From positions 1-40,486 of the forward strand of contig JACPPR010000029.1 in the NCBI GenBank assembly GCA_016190895.1: a stretch of 40,486 nucleotides of DNA, written 5' to 3'. This DNA comes from Chloroflexota bacterium. Lineage in GTDB: Bacteria; Chloroflexota; Dehalococcoidia; Dehalococcoidales; UBA2162. A program made the position numbers and the translations under genes. Below are positions 1-7,140 of the stretch, piece by piece; positions within the stretch are counted from its first letter, which is position 1; each line of letters begins with the position of its first letter. The notes beneath the pieces were generated by a model, which was not told the origin of the DNA, did no database searches, and was given only the letters and a program-made list of their open reading frames with translations.

Positions 1-128
1 AGGGGCTGGCGCCGCTTCTGGCGATGCTTAACAGCTGCGCTCCGGGAGTGGCTGTAGTCAATATTGATAACGGTTTCGGCGCCGGATATCTGGCCGGTTT
101 GATTAATAACGGGGGAGGAGGGGAATAA
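1..128 (+). CDS. larB: LarB C-terminus (partial), pyridinium-3,5-bisthiocarboxylic acid mononucleotide pathway carboxylase/hydrolase
   Basis: Only the last 41 codons are present; the reading frame enters at base 3 and ends with TAA at 126-128. The translated tail contains the stretch [20 protein letters not shown], characteristic of the PurE-like C-terminal domain of LarB, which carboxylates nicotinic acid adenine dinucleotide and cleaves the phosphoanhydride to start nickel-pincer nucleotide (NPN) synthesis. The stop codon overlaps the larE start by one base (TAATG), so larB and larE are translationally coupled. A run of glycines (GGGGE) closes the protein. The upstream part, and any larA racemase, lies outside the window. 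Confidence 0.9.
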   Translation, partial: GLAPLLAMLNSCAPGVAVVNIDNGFGAGYLAGLINNGGGGE

Positions 129-970
129 TGACCCTTGAAGAAAAACAAGCGCGTCTGGAGGGGATACTGCGCGAGATGGGGGCGGTGGTGGTTGGTTACT
201 CCGGTGGCGTGGATAGCACCTTTCTGACCTTCGCCGCTAACCGGGCGCTCGGCAGCAAATGCCTGGCTGTCTTCGGCCATTCGCCGACTTGCCCGCCCGA
301 AGACTTTGCCGGCGCTAATTTCATGGCGCAAAAGCTGGCCTTGAACTATCGTGTCATCGAGACCAATGAACTGGAAGACCCGCAATTCGTCGCGAACGAC
401 CAGAACCGCTGCTACTATTGCAAGTCAGAACTGTTTCAAAAACTGAATGAAATCGCTAAGGCGGAAGGAATGGACTGGGTTGCCGATGGCTCTAACATCG
501 ATGACCTGACCGATTACCGCCCCGGCCGGCGGGCCTGCAGCGAGTTGAATGTCCGCAGCCCGCTCCTGGAAGCGGAATTGAGTAAAGAGGAAATCCGACA
601 GCTTTCTCGCGAGAATGACCTGCCGACCTGGGACAAGCCCGCCTCGCCATGTCTGGCGTCACGCATTCCCTACGGCACTCCGGTGACGGAGGACGTGGTG
701 CAAAAGATTGCCGCCGGTGAACTATATCTGCGCAGTCTGGGCATCAGAACGTTGCGTCTCCGGCATCATGGCGACATCGCCCGCATCGAAATCGAAGAAA
801 AAGATATGGGTCGGGTGCTCGATGACGAGACTCGCCGTGAAATCGTGCGGCGGCTCAAGACCATCGGCTATCTCTATGTAACCCTCGACCTCACCGGCTA
901 CCGTACCGGCAGTCTCAATGCCCAGATAGGCCAGGGCGCCGCCAGTACTTTGCCAAAGTCTCTGTCATAA
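128..970 (+). CDS. larE: LarE, ATP-dependent sulfur insertase of nickel-pincer cofactor synthesis
   Basis: The 280-residue protein has the PP-loop ATP pyrophosphatase motif SGGVDS at residues 25-30 and the LarE motif KPASPCLASRIPYG near residues 170-183. LarE adenylates the LarB product and inserts sulfur twice to give the dithiocarboxylate precursor of NPN. The Lactobacillus enzyme sacrifices one cysteine (Cys176), equivalent to Cys175 here. This protein additionally has C95-x-x-C98 (RCYYCK), giving the three-cysteine set of the [4Fe-4S]-dependent LarE described in Thermotoga, so a catalytic rather than sacrificial mechanism is inferred. The gene starts at the ATG overlapping the larB stop, and the stop is followed by a long perfect hairpin at 1013-1057. 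Confidence 0.95.
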   Translation: MTLEEKQARLEGILREMGAVVVGYSGGVDSTFLTFAANRALGSKCLAVFGHSPTCPPEDFAGANFMAQKLALNYRVIETNELEDPQFVANDQNRCYYCKSELFQKLNEIAKAEGMDWVADGSNIDDLTDYRPGRRACSELNVRSPLLEAELSKEEIRQLSRENDLPTWDKPASPCLASRIPYGTPVTEDVVQKIAAGELYLRSLGIRTLRLRHHGDIARIEIEEKDMGRVLDDETRREIVRRLKTIGYLYVTLDLTGYRTGSLNAQIGQGAASTLPKSLS

Positions 971-1012
971 TGCTACTTCTCTCTCCCTTGACGGACGTGT
1001 GATGTGAATTAG

Positions 1013-1057
1013 TTAGCTCTGAATCTCCCCCTTTGCCAAAGGGGGGAGATTCAGAGC
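1013..1057. repeat. Perfect 19-bp hairpin between larE and larC
   Basis: Arms at 1016-1034 and 1039-1057 pair perfectly around a 3-base loop; the centre reads TTTGCCAAA flanked by C-run and G-run. There is no U-run, so it is not a standard intrinsic terminator. It belongs to a dispersed family with a CTCCC-TTT...AAA-GGGAG core, seen again near 2340-2425, 23000-23050 and 35635-35675. It could attenuate or stabilise the larBE transcript. Confidence 0.8.
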
Positions 1058-1122
1058 CATAATCAATCTCAATAAATATGCATCAAACGTCCTTAATTGG
1101 AGAGGACTAAGGTGGGGATAAA

Positions 1123-2313
1123 GTGTCCAAAATAGCTTACTTCGATTGCTTCTCCGGCTGCAGTGGGGATATGATACTCGGCGCCCTGCTGGATGCCGGA
1201 TTTCCCCTGGACACCTTGCGGAGCGGTCTGAGCAGCCTGGATTTTCACGGCTATGAGCTTTCTGCTGAGAAAGTGACACGGGCCTCCCTCACTGCCACAA
1301 AATTCAATGTGAATGTGGACTCTGGTGTTCATCAGCATCAGCGTTCCCTGAGCGAGATACTCGGAATTATCGAGTCCAGCCAGCTCTCCGGGCAGGTCAA
1401 GAAGACAAGCAGCGCCGTCTTTCAGCGCCTCGGAGAAGTCGAAGCCAAAATTCACGGCGTGGCTCTCGAAGAGGTGCACTTTCACGAAATCGGGGCTGTC
1501 GATTCTATCGTGGACATCGTTGGCAGCGCAATAGCTTTTGAGTGGTTTGGGCTCGAGCAGTTCTTCTCGTCTCCCTTGCCGTTGGGTAGCGGAACCGTCA
1601 AAACCGCCCACGGCACTCTGCCTGTGCCCGCCCCGGCCACACTGCAACTGCTTACTCTGGCCGGCGCCCCTGTCGAGCCTCCCAAACCGGGAATGCCCCA
1701 GGGTGAGCTATTGACGCCGACCGGAGCGGCTTTGGTTACCGTCCTTTCCAGTTTCGGCAGGCCGGAGATGAGCCTTGACAGAATTGGCTATGGCGCTGGT
1801 TCCAAGAACTTCGAGTCCTGGCCTAATATCGTGCGCATCTGGCTCGGTGAAAAGAAGACGTCCGGCGCTGAAGAGCAGCTAATCCTGCTGGAAACCAATA
1901 TCGATGATATGAGCCCGCAAATCTACGGCTACCTGATGGACAAGCTCTTTGCCGAGAAGGCGGCCGACGTCTGGTTTACGCCCATCCAGATGAAGAAAAA
2001 CCGCCCGGCAATCATGCTCAGCGTTCTCGCCCCGTCCTTTACTGAATCCAGATTAACTGAAATCATCCTGCGGGAAACCACCACTTTAGGGATGAGGGTG
2101 AGGACAGTCTCCCGGCACACCGCCCAGCGGGAAATAATCACCTTCGATTCAAGTTTGGGACCGGTGCAGACGAAGGTAAAGCGTTTTCAGGGCGATGTAA
2201 TCAGCCTTTCTCCCGAATATGAGGACTGCCGCCGCATCGCCCAGGAACGGGAGATGCCGCTCCAAGAAGTTCTGCGCATCGTCCAGGCGGAACTGGGTAG
2301 ATTGGCCTCGTAG
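1123..2313 (+). CDS. larC: LarC, nickel insertase (CTP-dependent cyclometallase) for the pincer cofactor
   Basis: The 396-residue protein begins at GTG 1123 behind the purine-rich AGGTGGGG at about 1110-1117. The N-terminal signature FDCFSGCSGDMILGAL (residues 7-22), the central HFHEIGAVDSIVDIVG and the late TNIDDMSPQIYGYLMDKLF are the LarC family hallmarks. LarC installs nickel into the dithiocarboxylate intermediate using CTP. In Lactobacillus plantarum the protein is made as LarC1/LarC2 by programmed frameshifting; here both halves are in one uninterrupted frame. It follows larB-larE on the same strand and precedes a nickel permease, so synthesis and metal supply are clustered. Confidence 0.95.
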   Translation: MSKIAYFDCFSGCSGDMILGALLDAGFPLDTLRSGLSSLDFHGYELSAEKVTRASLTATKFNVNVDSGVHQHQRSLSEILGIIESSQLSGQVKKTSSAVFQRLGEVEAKIHGVALEEVHFHEIGAVDSIVDIVGSAIAFEWFGLEQFFSSPLPLGSGTVKTAHGTLPVPAPATLQLLTLAGAPVEPPKPGMPQGELLTPTGAALVTVLSSFGRPEMSLDRIGYGAGSKNFESWPNIVRIWLGEKKTSGAEEQLILLETNIDDMSPQIYGYLMDKLFAEKAADVWFTPIQMKKNRPAIMLSVLAPSFTESRLTEIILRETTTLGMRVRTVSRHTAQREIITFDSSLGPVQTKVKRFQGDVISLSPEYEDCRRIAQEREMPLQEVLRIVQAELGRLAS

Positions 2314-2337
2314 CCAACATCGGGAAAGAATACTTCT

Positions 2338-2425
2338 AAAGGTCTTTCTCCCTTTCGTAAAGGGAGATGAAGAGGGATTTGCGTTCCAAAATCTCCCTGT
2401 GTCCCCCTTTGCGAAAGGGGGAGCG
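2338..2425. repeat. Two adjacent CTCCCTTT/AAAGGGAG hairpins before the nickel permease
   Basis: The stretch contains TCTCCCTTTCGTAAAGGGAGA and then CCCCCTTTGCGAAAGGGGG, two palindromes of the same family as the larE-larC hairpin. They fill the gap between larC and the nickel permease. An apparent N-terminal extension of the permease reading frame runs through the second unit and is most likely not translated. Confidence 0.75.
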
Positions 2426-2447
2426 ACCCACACCAATGGGGGTACTC

Positions 2448-3254
2448 ATGTCCGTATGGTCGGTCTTGGCTCTGGGATTATTGCTTGGCATCAGGCACGC
2501 CTTCGATACCGACCACCTGGTGGCAGTGACGACAATAGTCAGCGAGTACCGTAACCCGCTGCGGGCAATCTGGATAGGCGTCTCCTGGGGACTCGGACAC
2601 ACAACCACGCTCTTTCTGGCCGGGGTCGTCTTGCTGTTGCTCGATGTTCAGATGCCGGAGAGACTGGCGCTGCTCTTTGAGTTTCTTGTCGGTATTATGC
2701 TCATACTGCTGGGCACGCAGGCATTTTTGTCGCTGCGGCGGCTTGAGATACACGCCCATCCCCATCAGCATGAGAATGGCGAAACTGACTTACATGAGCA
2801 TTTCCACATTCATGGGGCTGCCGATGAGCATAGTCATCGTCCGTTGGGACGCTGGGAGAAGCTGAGCAAACTGCTGATTGCCGGTATTACACCCGGCGAG
2901 AGCCAGCCTGCTGCCGAAAGTGCGGGGAAAGCATTAAAGCCTTTCTTCCGGCTGAAGTCTTACCTGGTGGGGATTGTGCACGGGATGGCCGGCAGCGCTG
3001 CCCTGATGCTGATGGTGCTGGCCAGCATCGAGTCAACTGTGACAGGGGCAATGTATATCTTACTCTTCGGACTGGGCACCGTGGTCAGCATGGGCCTGGT
3101 CTCTATCTTCATCAGCCTGCCGTTCTCCGTCTCCGGCCGGCTGCCGCGCCTCAACCGTGCCATTCAGGCAATTACCGGCACAATCAGCATCCTCTTCGGG
3201 CTGTGGCTGATGTATCAGGTGGGAATAATCGAGGGGCTGCTGACGGGAGGGTAG
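2448..3254 (+). CDS. NiCoT/NicO-family nickel (cobalt) permease
   Basis: From ATG 2448 the product is about 268 residues (ATG 2436 is an alternative; earlier codons lie in the repeat). The first membrane helix carries RHAFDTDHL, the H-x4-D-H metal-recognition signature of NiCoT nickel/cobalt permeases. Several hydrophobic helices follow, with a long histidine-rich hydrophilic loop (HPHQHENGE, HEHFHIHG, EHSHRP) in the middle that probably handles metal. A second paired motif, GIVHGMAGSAALMLMVL, lies in the C-terminal half. Its position directly after larC suggests uptake of nickel for the pincer cofactor, though nickel also serves hydrogenases. Nickel versus cobalt preference cannot be read from sequence. 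Confidence 0.85.
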   Translation: MSVWSVLALGLLLGIRHAFDTDHLVAVTTIVSEYRNPLRAIWIGVSWGLGHTTTLFLAGVVLLLLDVQMPERLALLFEFLVGIMLILLGTQAFLSLRRLEIHAHPHQHENGETDLHEHFHIHGAADEHSHRPLGRWEKLSKLLIAGITPGESQPAAESAGKALKPFFRLKSYLVGIVHGMAGSAALMLMVLASIESTVTGAMYILLFGLGTVVSMGLVSIFISLPFSVSGRLPRLNRAIQAITGTISILFGLWLMYQVGIIEGLLTGG

Positions 3255-3400
3255 GTTAAGTTCCAAAGGCCAAGTAACAAGTAAGTCCAATCATCAAAAG
3301 GGGGAAAGCGATTCATTTTGTAAAATTGCCTGATTTTTTTCGATGGTAACATTCCCGTGGATTCCCTAAAGCAAGGCTATTACAGGCTCAGAGGCGGCTA

Positions 3401-3429
3401 TTGACAACCAGGTGCTACGGAAATATCAT
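3401..3429 (+). promoter_or_regulatory. Predicted sigma-70 promoter for the DUF4389 gene
   Basis: TTGACA at 3401-3406 and TATCAT at 3424-3429 are separated by 17 bases. The predicted start is near 3436, giving a leader of roughly 70 bases. The remainder of the 3255-3504 gap shows no gene. Confidence 0.65.
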
Positions 3430-3504
3430 TGGTGACAGCAATGCGGGTGAGGACGCTTACTGTTGAATTGAAATGGAGAATCCCATTGAAAGGAGGTGAC
3501 TATT

Positions 3505-4146
3505 ATGGCAGCGACTTCAACCATGTATCCAGCTAGCTTGTCCATCGACTACCCCGATAGAACTCTTAACAGATTAACGACCTTTTTCAGGATTTTCATG
3601 GCCATTCCGGTCCTCATTATTATTGGCTTATTAACCAATTCTGCATCCAGTGCAAATAGTGCAAATACTGCAAAGGACGGATGGGATTACAGCGCTCTTG
3701 CAGTTGTATTTCTACCGACAGTCTTAATGATACTGTTCAGGCAGAAATACCCGAAATGGTGGTTTGACTGGAATGTAGCTCTGACCAAATTTAGCACTCG
3801 TGTCGGGGCGTATATCGGTCTGCTCACGGATGTATATCCATCGACTGATGAAGAACAAGTGGTACACATTGAGATTCCGTATCCTGATGTAAAAAATGGG
3901 CTTAATCGTTGGCTACCATTGGTAAAATGGTTACTGGCTGTACCGCACTACATTGTTCTAATCTTTCTCTTTCTTGCTGCGATAGTTTCTCTAGTAATCG
4001 CCTGGTTTGCCATATTGTTCACCGGCCGTTACCCGAGAGGCTTGTTTGATTTCGTGGTAGGCGTGTCTCGATGGAGTTTAAGAGTAGATGCTTACGCTTT
4101 CTTGTTGGTAACTGACCGTTATCCACCCTTTTCACTTAGCAGCTAG
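3505..4146 (+). CDS. DUF4389 membrane protein
   Basis: ATG 3505 is chosen because AAAGGAGGTGAC sits just upstream; a GTG at 3496 falls inside that ribosome-binding site. The 213-residue product has hydrophobic segments near residues 25-45, 65-80 and 145-175 and repeats the phrase FDWNVALTKFSTRVGAYIGL / FDFVVGVSRWSLRVDAYAFL, each followed by a DVYP or DRYP motif. This is the DUF4389 layout of two related halves. No biochemical role is established. It is transcribed alone from its own promoter, and its codon usage is more A/T-rich than the lar genes upstream. Confidence 0.8.
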   Translation: MAATSTMYPASLSIDYPDRTLNRLTTFFRIFMAIPVLIIIGLLTNSASSANSANTAKDGWDYSALAVVFLPTVLMILFRQKYPKWWFDWNVALTKFSTRVGAYIGLLTDVYPSTDEEQVVHIEIPYPDVKNGLNRWLPLVKWLLAVPHYIVLIFLFLAAIVSLVIAWFAILFTGRYPRGLFDFVVGVSRWSLRVDAYAFLLVTDRYPPFSLSS

Positions 4147-4317
4147 AATATAATTTTGTAGAAGCCTTTAACAAACAAAAGTAAGCGTAGGATGGCTGAA
4201 GCACATTCACTGTTCAGTGTAAACTCCGCGAAACCCACTATTTATGTATTCGATATTGGGTGAGTTTACTGATGTATCGGGTGTTGCCCTCACCCTGCAA
4301 AGTGTTTTTTTCAGTAT

Positions 4318-4341
4318 GGCACTGGCAGGGACGCCTGTGCC
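4318..4341. repeat. Dispersed palindrome, GGCACTGGC...GCCTGTGCC type
   Basis: An imperfect copy of the CACAGGCG-GGGA-CGCCTGTG palindrome that recurs at 6966, 10188, 11178, 19190 and 36955. It lies in the 4147-4371 gap, which otherwise shows no gene; the fragment near 4187-4250 (GCGTAGGATGG ... GCGAAACCCA) resembles a second repeat seen at 5088-5119. Confidence 0.7.
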
Positions 4342-4371
4342 ACCGGGAACACGATTAAGAGATGCTGGGTA

Positions 4372-4440
4372 CTAGGCTAATTTCAGGCTTTCAGTCTCGA
4401 ATTCAAGGCTGATATCGAGGGCTTTGGGCGAATATTGTAA
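4372..4440 (-). pseudogene. Duplicated, diverged nadC 3' end
   Basis: Read on the minus strand in the nadC frame, this segment encodes SPKALDISLEFETESLKLA then TAG (4372-4374). Intact nadC ends in SPKALDISLEFETLTLK. The two copies share 23 identical bases (4406-4428 and 6064-6086), and the following codons differ mainly at third positions (CTT/CTC, GAA/GAG, TTC/TTT), as between two functional nadC alleles rather than a recent local copy. The BrnA stop codon at 4447 lies immediately upstream in the same frame. Together with nadC at 6036 it brackets the BrnTA/kinase cassette, which looks like integration at a gene 3' end. No integrase is visible. Confidence 0.8.
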
Positions 4441-4446
4441 AATCAG

Positions 4447-4764
4447 CTAACTACTCTTCTTCCTCCGACGTCTTCCCGAAGTGCCGGTCAGAAGTCCCCG
4501 TTCGAGAGCGATTTGCTCCGCTAAAAATACCTTTAGCAGGCTTTGATAAGGGACATCTCTTTTGTTTGCCAGGTTTTTCAGCTCAAACAACAAGTCTTCC
4601 GGGAGACGAATAGAGACAGACCTGAGTGATGGCTTCAGATTTGGGAATAAGCCCTTCAGAGGCTTGCTCGAATCAAAATAGTCAAGAGGAGAATGCGTTG
4701 CCCAGAACTCTCTCTCCTGGTCTTCATTCTTGAATTTAGGGACTCTTGTTTTCAAATTCCTCAT
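4447..4764 (-). CDS. brnA: BrnA-like ribbon-helix-helix antitoxin
   Basis: The 105-residue product has an N-terminal segment EFWATHSPLDYFDSSKPL typical of BrnA/CopG-type antitoxins and a C-terminal ribbon-helix-helix unit (SVSIRLPEDLLFELKNLANK, then SLLKVFLAEQI). It ends in a very basic tail (GRRRRKKSS). Such antitoxins bind the BrnT toxin and autoregulate the operon through the RHH domain. Its start lies inside brnT with a 29-base overlap, so the toxin gene is first in the operon, the usual BrnT-BrnA order. It ends seven bases from the nadC remnant. Confidence 0.85.
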   Translation of the reverse strand: MRNLKTRVPKFKNEDQEREFWATHSPLDYFDSSKPLKGLFPNLKPSLRSVSIRLPEDLLFELKNLANKRDVPYQSLLKVFLAEQIALERGLLTGTSGRRRRKKSS

Positions 4765-5044
4765 AATACCTCCTCTCTCTGCGGTTCATTCCCCGTGCGG
4801 AGATGATTCTTAGCAGATTATTTCTCCTGGTGAATATTATTACAAGCAGACGGTTTGAATCAGTCTTGCCGAAAACAGCCCATCGCCGCTCAGACTCTGA
4901 GTGCTCCGGGTCATCGAGAACGACAAGAGGCTGGTTGAAAAATACCTGTTCGCACTCCCAATTCTGGACATTGTGTCTTAAAAGATTCTTATTGCTGTTA
5001 CCGCTATCCCATTGAAATCCTTCAAAACTAAATACGCTGTTCAC
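4736..5044 (-). CDS. brnT: BrnT-like ribonuclease toxin
   Basis: The 102-residue protein shows the BrnT layout: FEGFQWDSGNSNKNLLRHNV near the N-terminus (family pattern F-W-D-x-K-x-x-x-N-x-x-K-H-x-V), then VFFNQPLVVLDD, ERRWAVFGKTDSNRLLVIIFTRR and the final ISARGMNRRERRYYEE. BrnT is a RelE-fold toxin that cleaves RNA and inhibits translation. The basic C-terminal motif with Arg and Tyr is retained, so the toxin may be active. It overlaps brnA by 29 bases. It lies inside the segment bounded by the duplicated nadC end, which fits horizontal acquisition. Confidence 0.85.
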   Translation of the reverse strand: MNSVFSFEGFQWDSGNSNKNLLRHNVQNWECEQVFFNQPLVVLDDPEHSESERRWAVFGKTDSNRLLVIIFTRRNNLLRIISARGMNRRERRYYEEFENKSP

Positions 5045-5128
5045 GATAAATTAATTGTATATGTAGACGATATACGTGTCAAGATAGGCGTAGGGTGGGT
5101 GGAGAGAAGCGAAACCCACCCCACTGAC

Positions 5129-5194
5129 TGGATTCCGTGTCAAGCACGGAATGGGAAGCGTATGATGGCGGGCGGGTCTCAGACCCGCCCCTAC
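5129..5194. repeat. Two dispersed palindromes in the BrnT-kinase gap
   Basis: ATTCCGTGTCAAGCACGGAAT near 5131-5151 recurs inverted near 23640-23660. The unit at 5167-5194 (GGCGGGCGGGTCTCAGACCC plus GCCCCTAC) is identical over 28 bases to 10837-10864 inside birA and differs at one base from 7447-7474. The rest of 5045-5201 also contains GGGTGGGTGGAGAGAAGCGA near 5093, and no gene. Confidence 0.85.
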
Positions 5195-5201
5195 AGGGAA
5201 A

Positions 5202-6029
5202 TCAGCGAATAGTTGCTTCTTTCCATGCTGACGCAAACTCAGCGAGAGAATGGTAGCGGTCTTCGCGCCTTTCGCTAACCGCCTTTAATGCAACCGGATG
5301 CAACCTTATATCTGCCCGCCACTTTGAAAAAGACCTGTCCAATTCACCGCCGAGAAGTGCGAAAGCTGTTGCTCCCATCAAAAAGACATTTGTTATTTCG
5401 TCAATTCCGGAACCAGCAATAAACTCTTCCGGCGACATAAAACGAGAGGAACCCCACATTCTCCCCATTTCATTTAGGCACGGCTGTTTTTGGTAAAAAT
5501 CAATGTCACATATAAGGGTTTCGTTCTTTTCAAAGTCATACATTATGCTGCCGTCGTAAAAGTCAATCGCGACGTAGCCGAGCTTTGCGACGTGCATGTG
5601 AAAAGCCAGGATGTCATTAAAGACTTTCACGCGCTTTTCAACAGGTAAACTCATAAATCTAAGGCGTGATTCAGGATATTGTTTTCCCATGCATACTGCG
5701 TCCGTCCATTCAAAAATGACAGCAAAGCCGTTGTTGATTTCTTCTGCGGAAAGAAGTTTGATGAGATTCTTGTGCCGAAGCGCTTCATAAACCGGAACGG
5801 TGGCTTTCAAGCGTTCTACCGCGTCTTTAGTTGTGCCGTTATATTCCGCTGTTTCCGCTCCGGCATATTTGATGAAGTATCTGGCTGGGCCATTCTGAAC
5901 TCCAAAGCAAATATTCCCTGAGTCCTGGTCATCGAATATTTTGAATACAGCGCCATACTTGTGCAAAAAAGACAAGTCGGATGGGGCTTTCATTCTGTAG
6001 AAGATTCCATTGATGTACTGTATAACCAT
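5202..6029 (-). CDS. Protein-kinase-like protein downstream of nadC
   Basis: The 275-residue protein resembles bacterial small Ser/Thr-kinase-like proteins. Recognisable elements are the ATP-binding lysine in RYFIKYAGA (K54), a helix-C-like region around 72-92, a catalytic-loop equivalent AIDFYDGSIM (D156 or D159), a metal-binding CDIDFY (D175/D177) and an APE-like MSPEEF near 198-203. The HRD and DFG triads are not canonical, so kinase fold is supported but the substrate is unknown. The start ATG lies 6 bases after the nadC stop, so it is read as part of the nadC transcript; an alternative start is M13. It has no membrane segment. Confidence 0.65.
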   Translation of the reverse strand: MVIQYINGIFYRMKAPSDLSFLHKYGAVFKIFDDQDSGNICFGVQNGPARYFIKYAGAETAEYNGTTKDAVERLKATVPVYEALRHKNLIKLLSAEEINNGFAVIFEWTDAVCMGKQYPESRLRFMSLPVEKRVKVFNDILAFHMHVAKLGYVAIDFYDGSIMYDFEKNETLICDIDFYQKQPCLNEMGRMWGSSRFMSPEEFIAGSGIDEITNVFLMGATAFALLGGELDRSFSKWRADIRLHPVALKAVSERREDRYHSLAEFASAWKEATIR

Positions 6030-6035
6030 CAGTAC

Positions 6036-6902
6036 CTACTTCAGCGTCAAAGTCTCAAACTCGAGGCTGATATCGAGGGCTTTGGGGGAGTGAGTGAGGG
6101 CGCCGATAGAGATGATGTCAACGCCGGTCTCGGCGGCGGCGCGGACGGTCTCCAGGGTGATGCCTCCCGAGGCTTCCGTCCTGATTCCTTTCGGAAGCGA
6201 GCCGACGACCCCCTTCATCTCCTCGGGCTTCATATTATCGAACATAATCATATTCGCTCCGCCCTCGACGGCCTCCTTAGCTTCCCAGGCGTTGGTCACT
6301 TCTACCTCCACCACCATCCCCGGCGGGGCGTTTTTCGTAGCCTCGATAACGATGTCTTTCAGGCTCATCCCCCGTTTGCGCAGAGCAGCGATGTGGTTAT
6401 CTTTAATCAGGACGGCATCTCCCATGTGCATGCGGTGGTTTTGCCCGCCGCCCATCCGCACGGCGTACTTTTCCAGCGCGCGGAGGCCGGGGGTGGTCTT
6501 GCGGGTATCGACAATTTTTGCTTTGCAGCCTTGCACTTTAGCGACATATTGGGCGGTCAGAGAAGCGATGCCGCTCAGCCTCTGCAAGAAGTTGAGCACC
6601 ACCCGCTCCGCTTTGAGGATGCTCGTGACTCTGCCGGAGACGGTGCCGATGATGTCCCCCGGTTTTATCTTCGCCCCGTCCTTAATCAGCAGGTCAACTT
6701 TGAGGGAGGGGTCGACATTCAGGAAGATGCCCCTGGCTAGCTCCCCGCCCGCCAGCACCCCCTCGGCTTTGACCAGCAGCGAGGCTTTGCCCACGAGGTC
6801 GGGGGGTATCAGAAGCTCGCTGGTGATATCGCCGTGGCCGGTGTCCTCAGCCAAGGCGAGGTCTACGATATTGGCAATCTGTTCCTTGCTATCTAGTTGC
6901 AT
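6036..6902 (-). CDS. nadC: Nicotinate-nucleotide pyrophosphorylase (carboxylating)
   Basis: From ATG 6902 (MQLDSKEQIANIV) the protein is 288 residues, the normal NadC length; the longer frame upstream runs through repeat DNA and is discarded. NadC converts quinolinate and PRPP to nicotinate mononucleotide in de novo NAD synthesis. Diagnostic segments are DTGHGDITSELL, VDTRKTTPGLRALEKYAVRM, GGGQNHRMHMGDAVLIKDNH and the terminal ASGGI...GVDIISIGALTHSPKALDIS. The 3' end is duplicated at 4372-4440. NAD chemistry recurs in this window: nadK at 27694, and the lar pathway uses nicotinic acid adenine dinucleotide, which is made from the NadC product. Confidence 0.95.
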   Translation of the reverse strand: MQLDSKEQIANIVDLALAEDTGHGDITSELLIPPDLVGKASLLVKAEGVLAGGELARGIFLNVDPSLKVDLLIKDGAKIKPGDIIGTVSGRVTSILKAERVVLNFLQRLSGIASLTAQYVAKVQGCKAKIVDTRKTTPGLRALEKYAVRMGGGQNHRMHMGDAVLIKDNHIAALRKRGMSLKDIVIEATKNAPPGMVVEVEVTNAWEAKEAVEGGANMIMFDNMKPEEMKGVVGSLPKGIRTEASGGITLETVRAAAETGVDIISIGALTHSPKALDISLEFETLTLK

Positions 6903-6936
6903 AAATGACCAAACACATTTCGTTTTCCTATTGGGT

Positions 6937-7112
6937 GAGGGTAGTAACCACTGCGCCTGCGGCGGAGCACAGGCGGGGACGCCTGTGCTCCCCACCACCC
7001 TCAGCGCTCTATTGCAGCCGGCGCGCTCCAACCTTCCGATTCGTTTCACTCATCCCGATGAAATCGGGATGAACGGAGTGAATCGGGACTCTCCCCTCAA
7101 GGGAGAGGTAAA
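6937..7112. repeat. Cluster of three repeat units between yajC and nadC
   Basis: 6966-6989 is a perfect copy of the CACAGGCG/CGCCTGTG palindrome. 7037-7087 is a nested repeat with outer CCGATTC...GAATCGG arms and an inner CATCCCGATGAAATCGGGAT hairpin, related to copies at 12424, 23052 and 25754. CTCTCCCCTCAAGGGAGAGG at about 7090-7109 is a third palindrome. No gene is seen from 6903 to 7140. Confidence 0.8.
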
Positions 7113-7140
7113 AATTGCGCAGATTCTTCCCGCGCCAGCA

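Noticed and set aside
1013-1057. A standard intrinsic terminator after larE
   Set aside because: The stem is strong but no U-run follows, and the same hairpin family occurs at other sites as a dispersed repeat.
1093-1647. A minus-strand frame inside larC
   Set aside because: Overlaps a strongly supported LarC and shows no family signal.
2367-2447. N-terminal extension of the nickel permease
   Set aside because: The codons come from the CTCCCTTT repeat and precede the conserved first helix.
4372-6035. A full integrative element
   Set aside because: No integrase, recombination directionality factor or transfer gene is present; only the att-like duplication supports it, so it is called a cassette.
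5961-6740. A 259-codon plus-strand frame across nadC and the kinase start
   Set aside because: Antisense to two supported genes, without recognisable domains.
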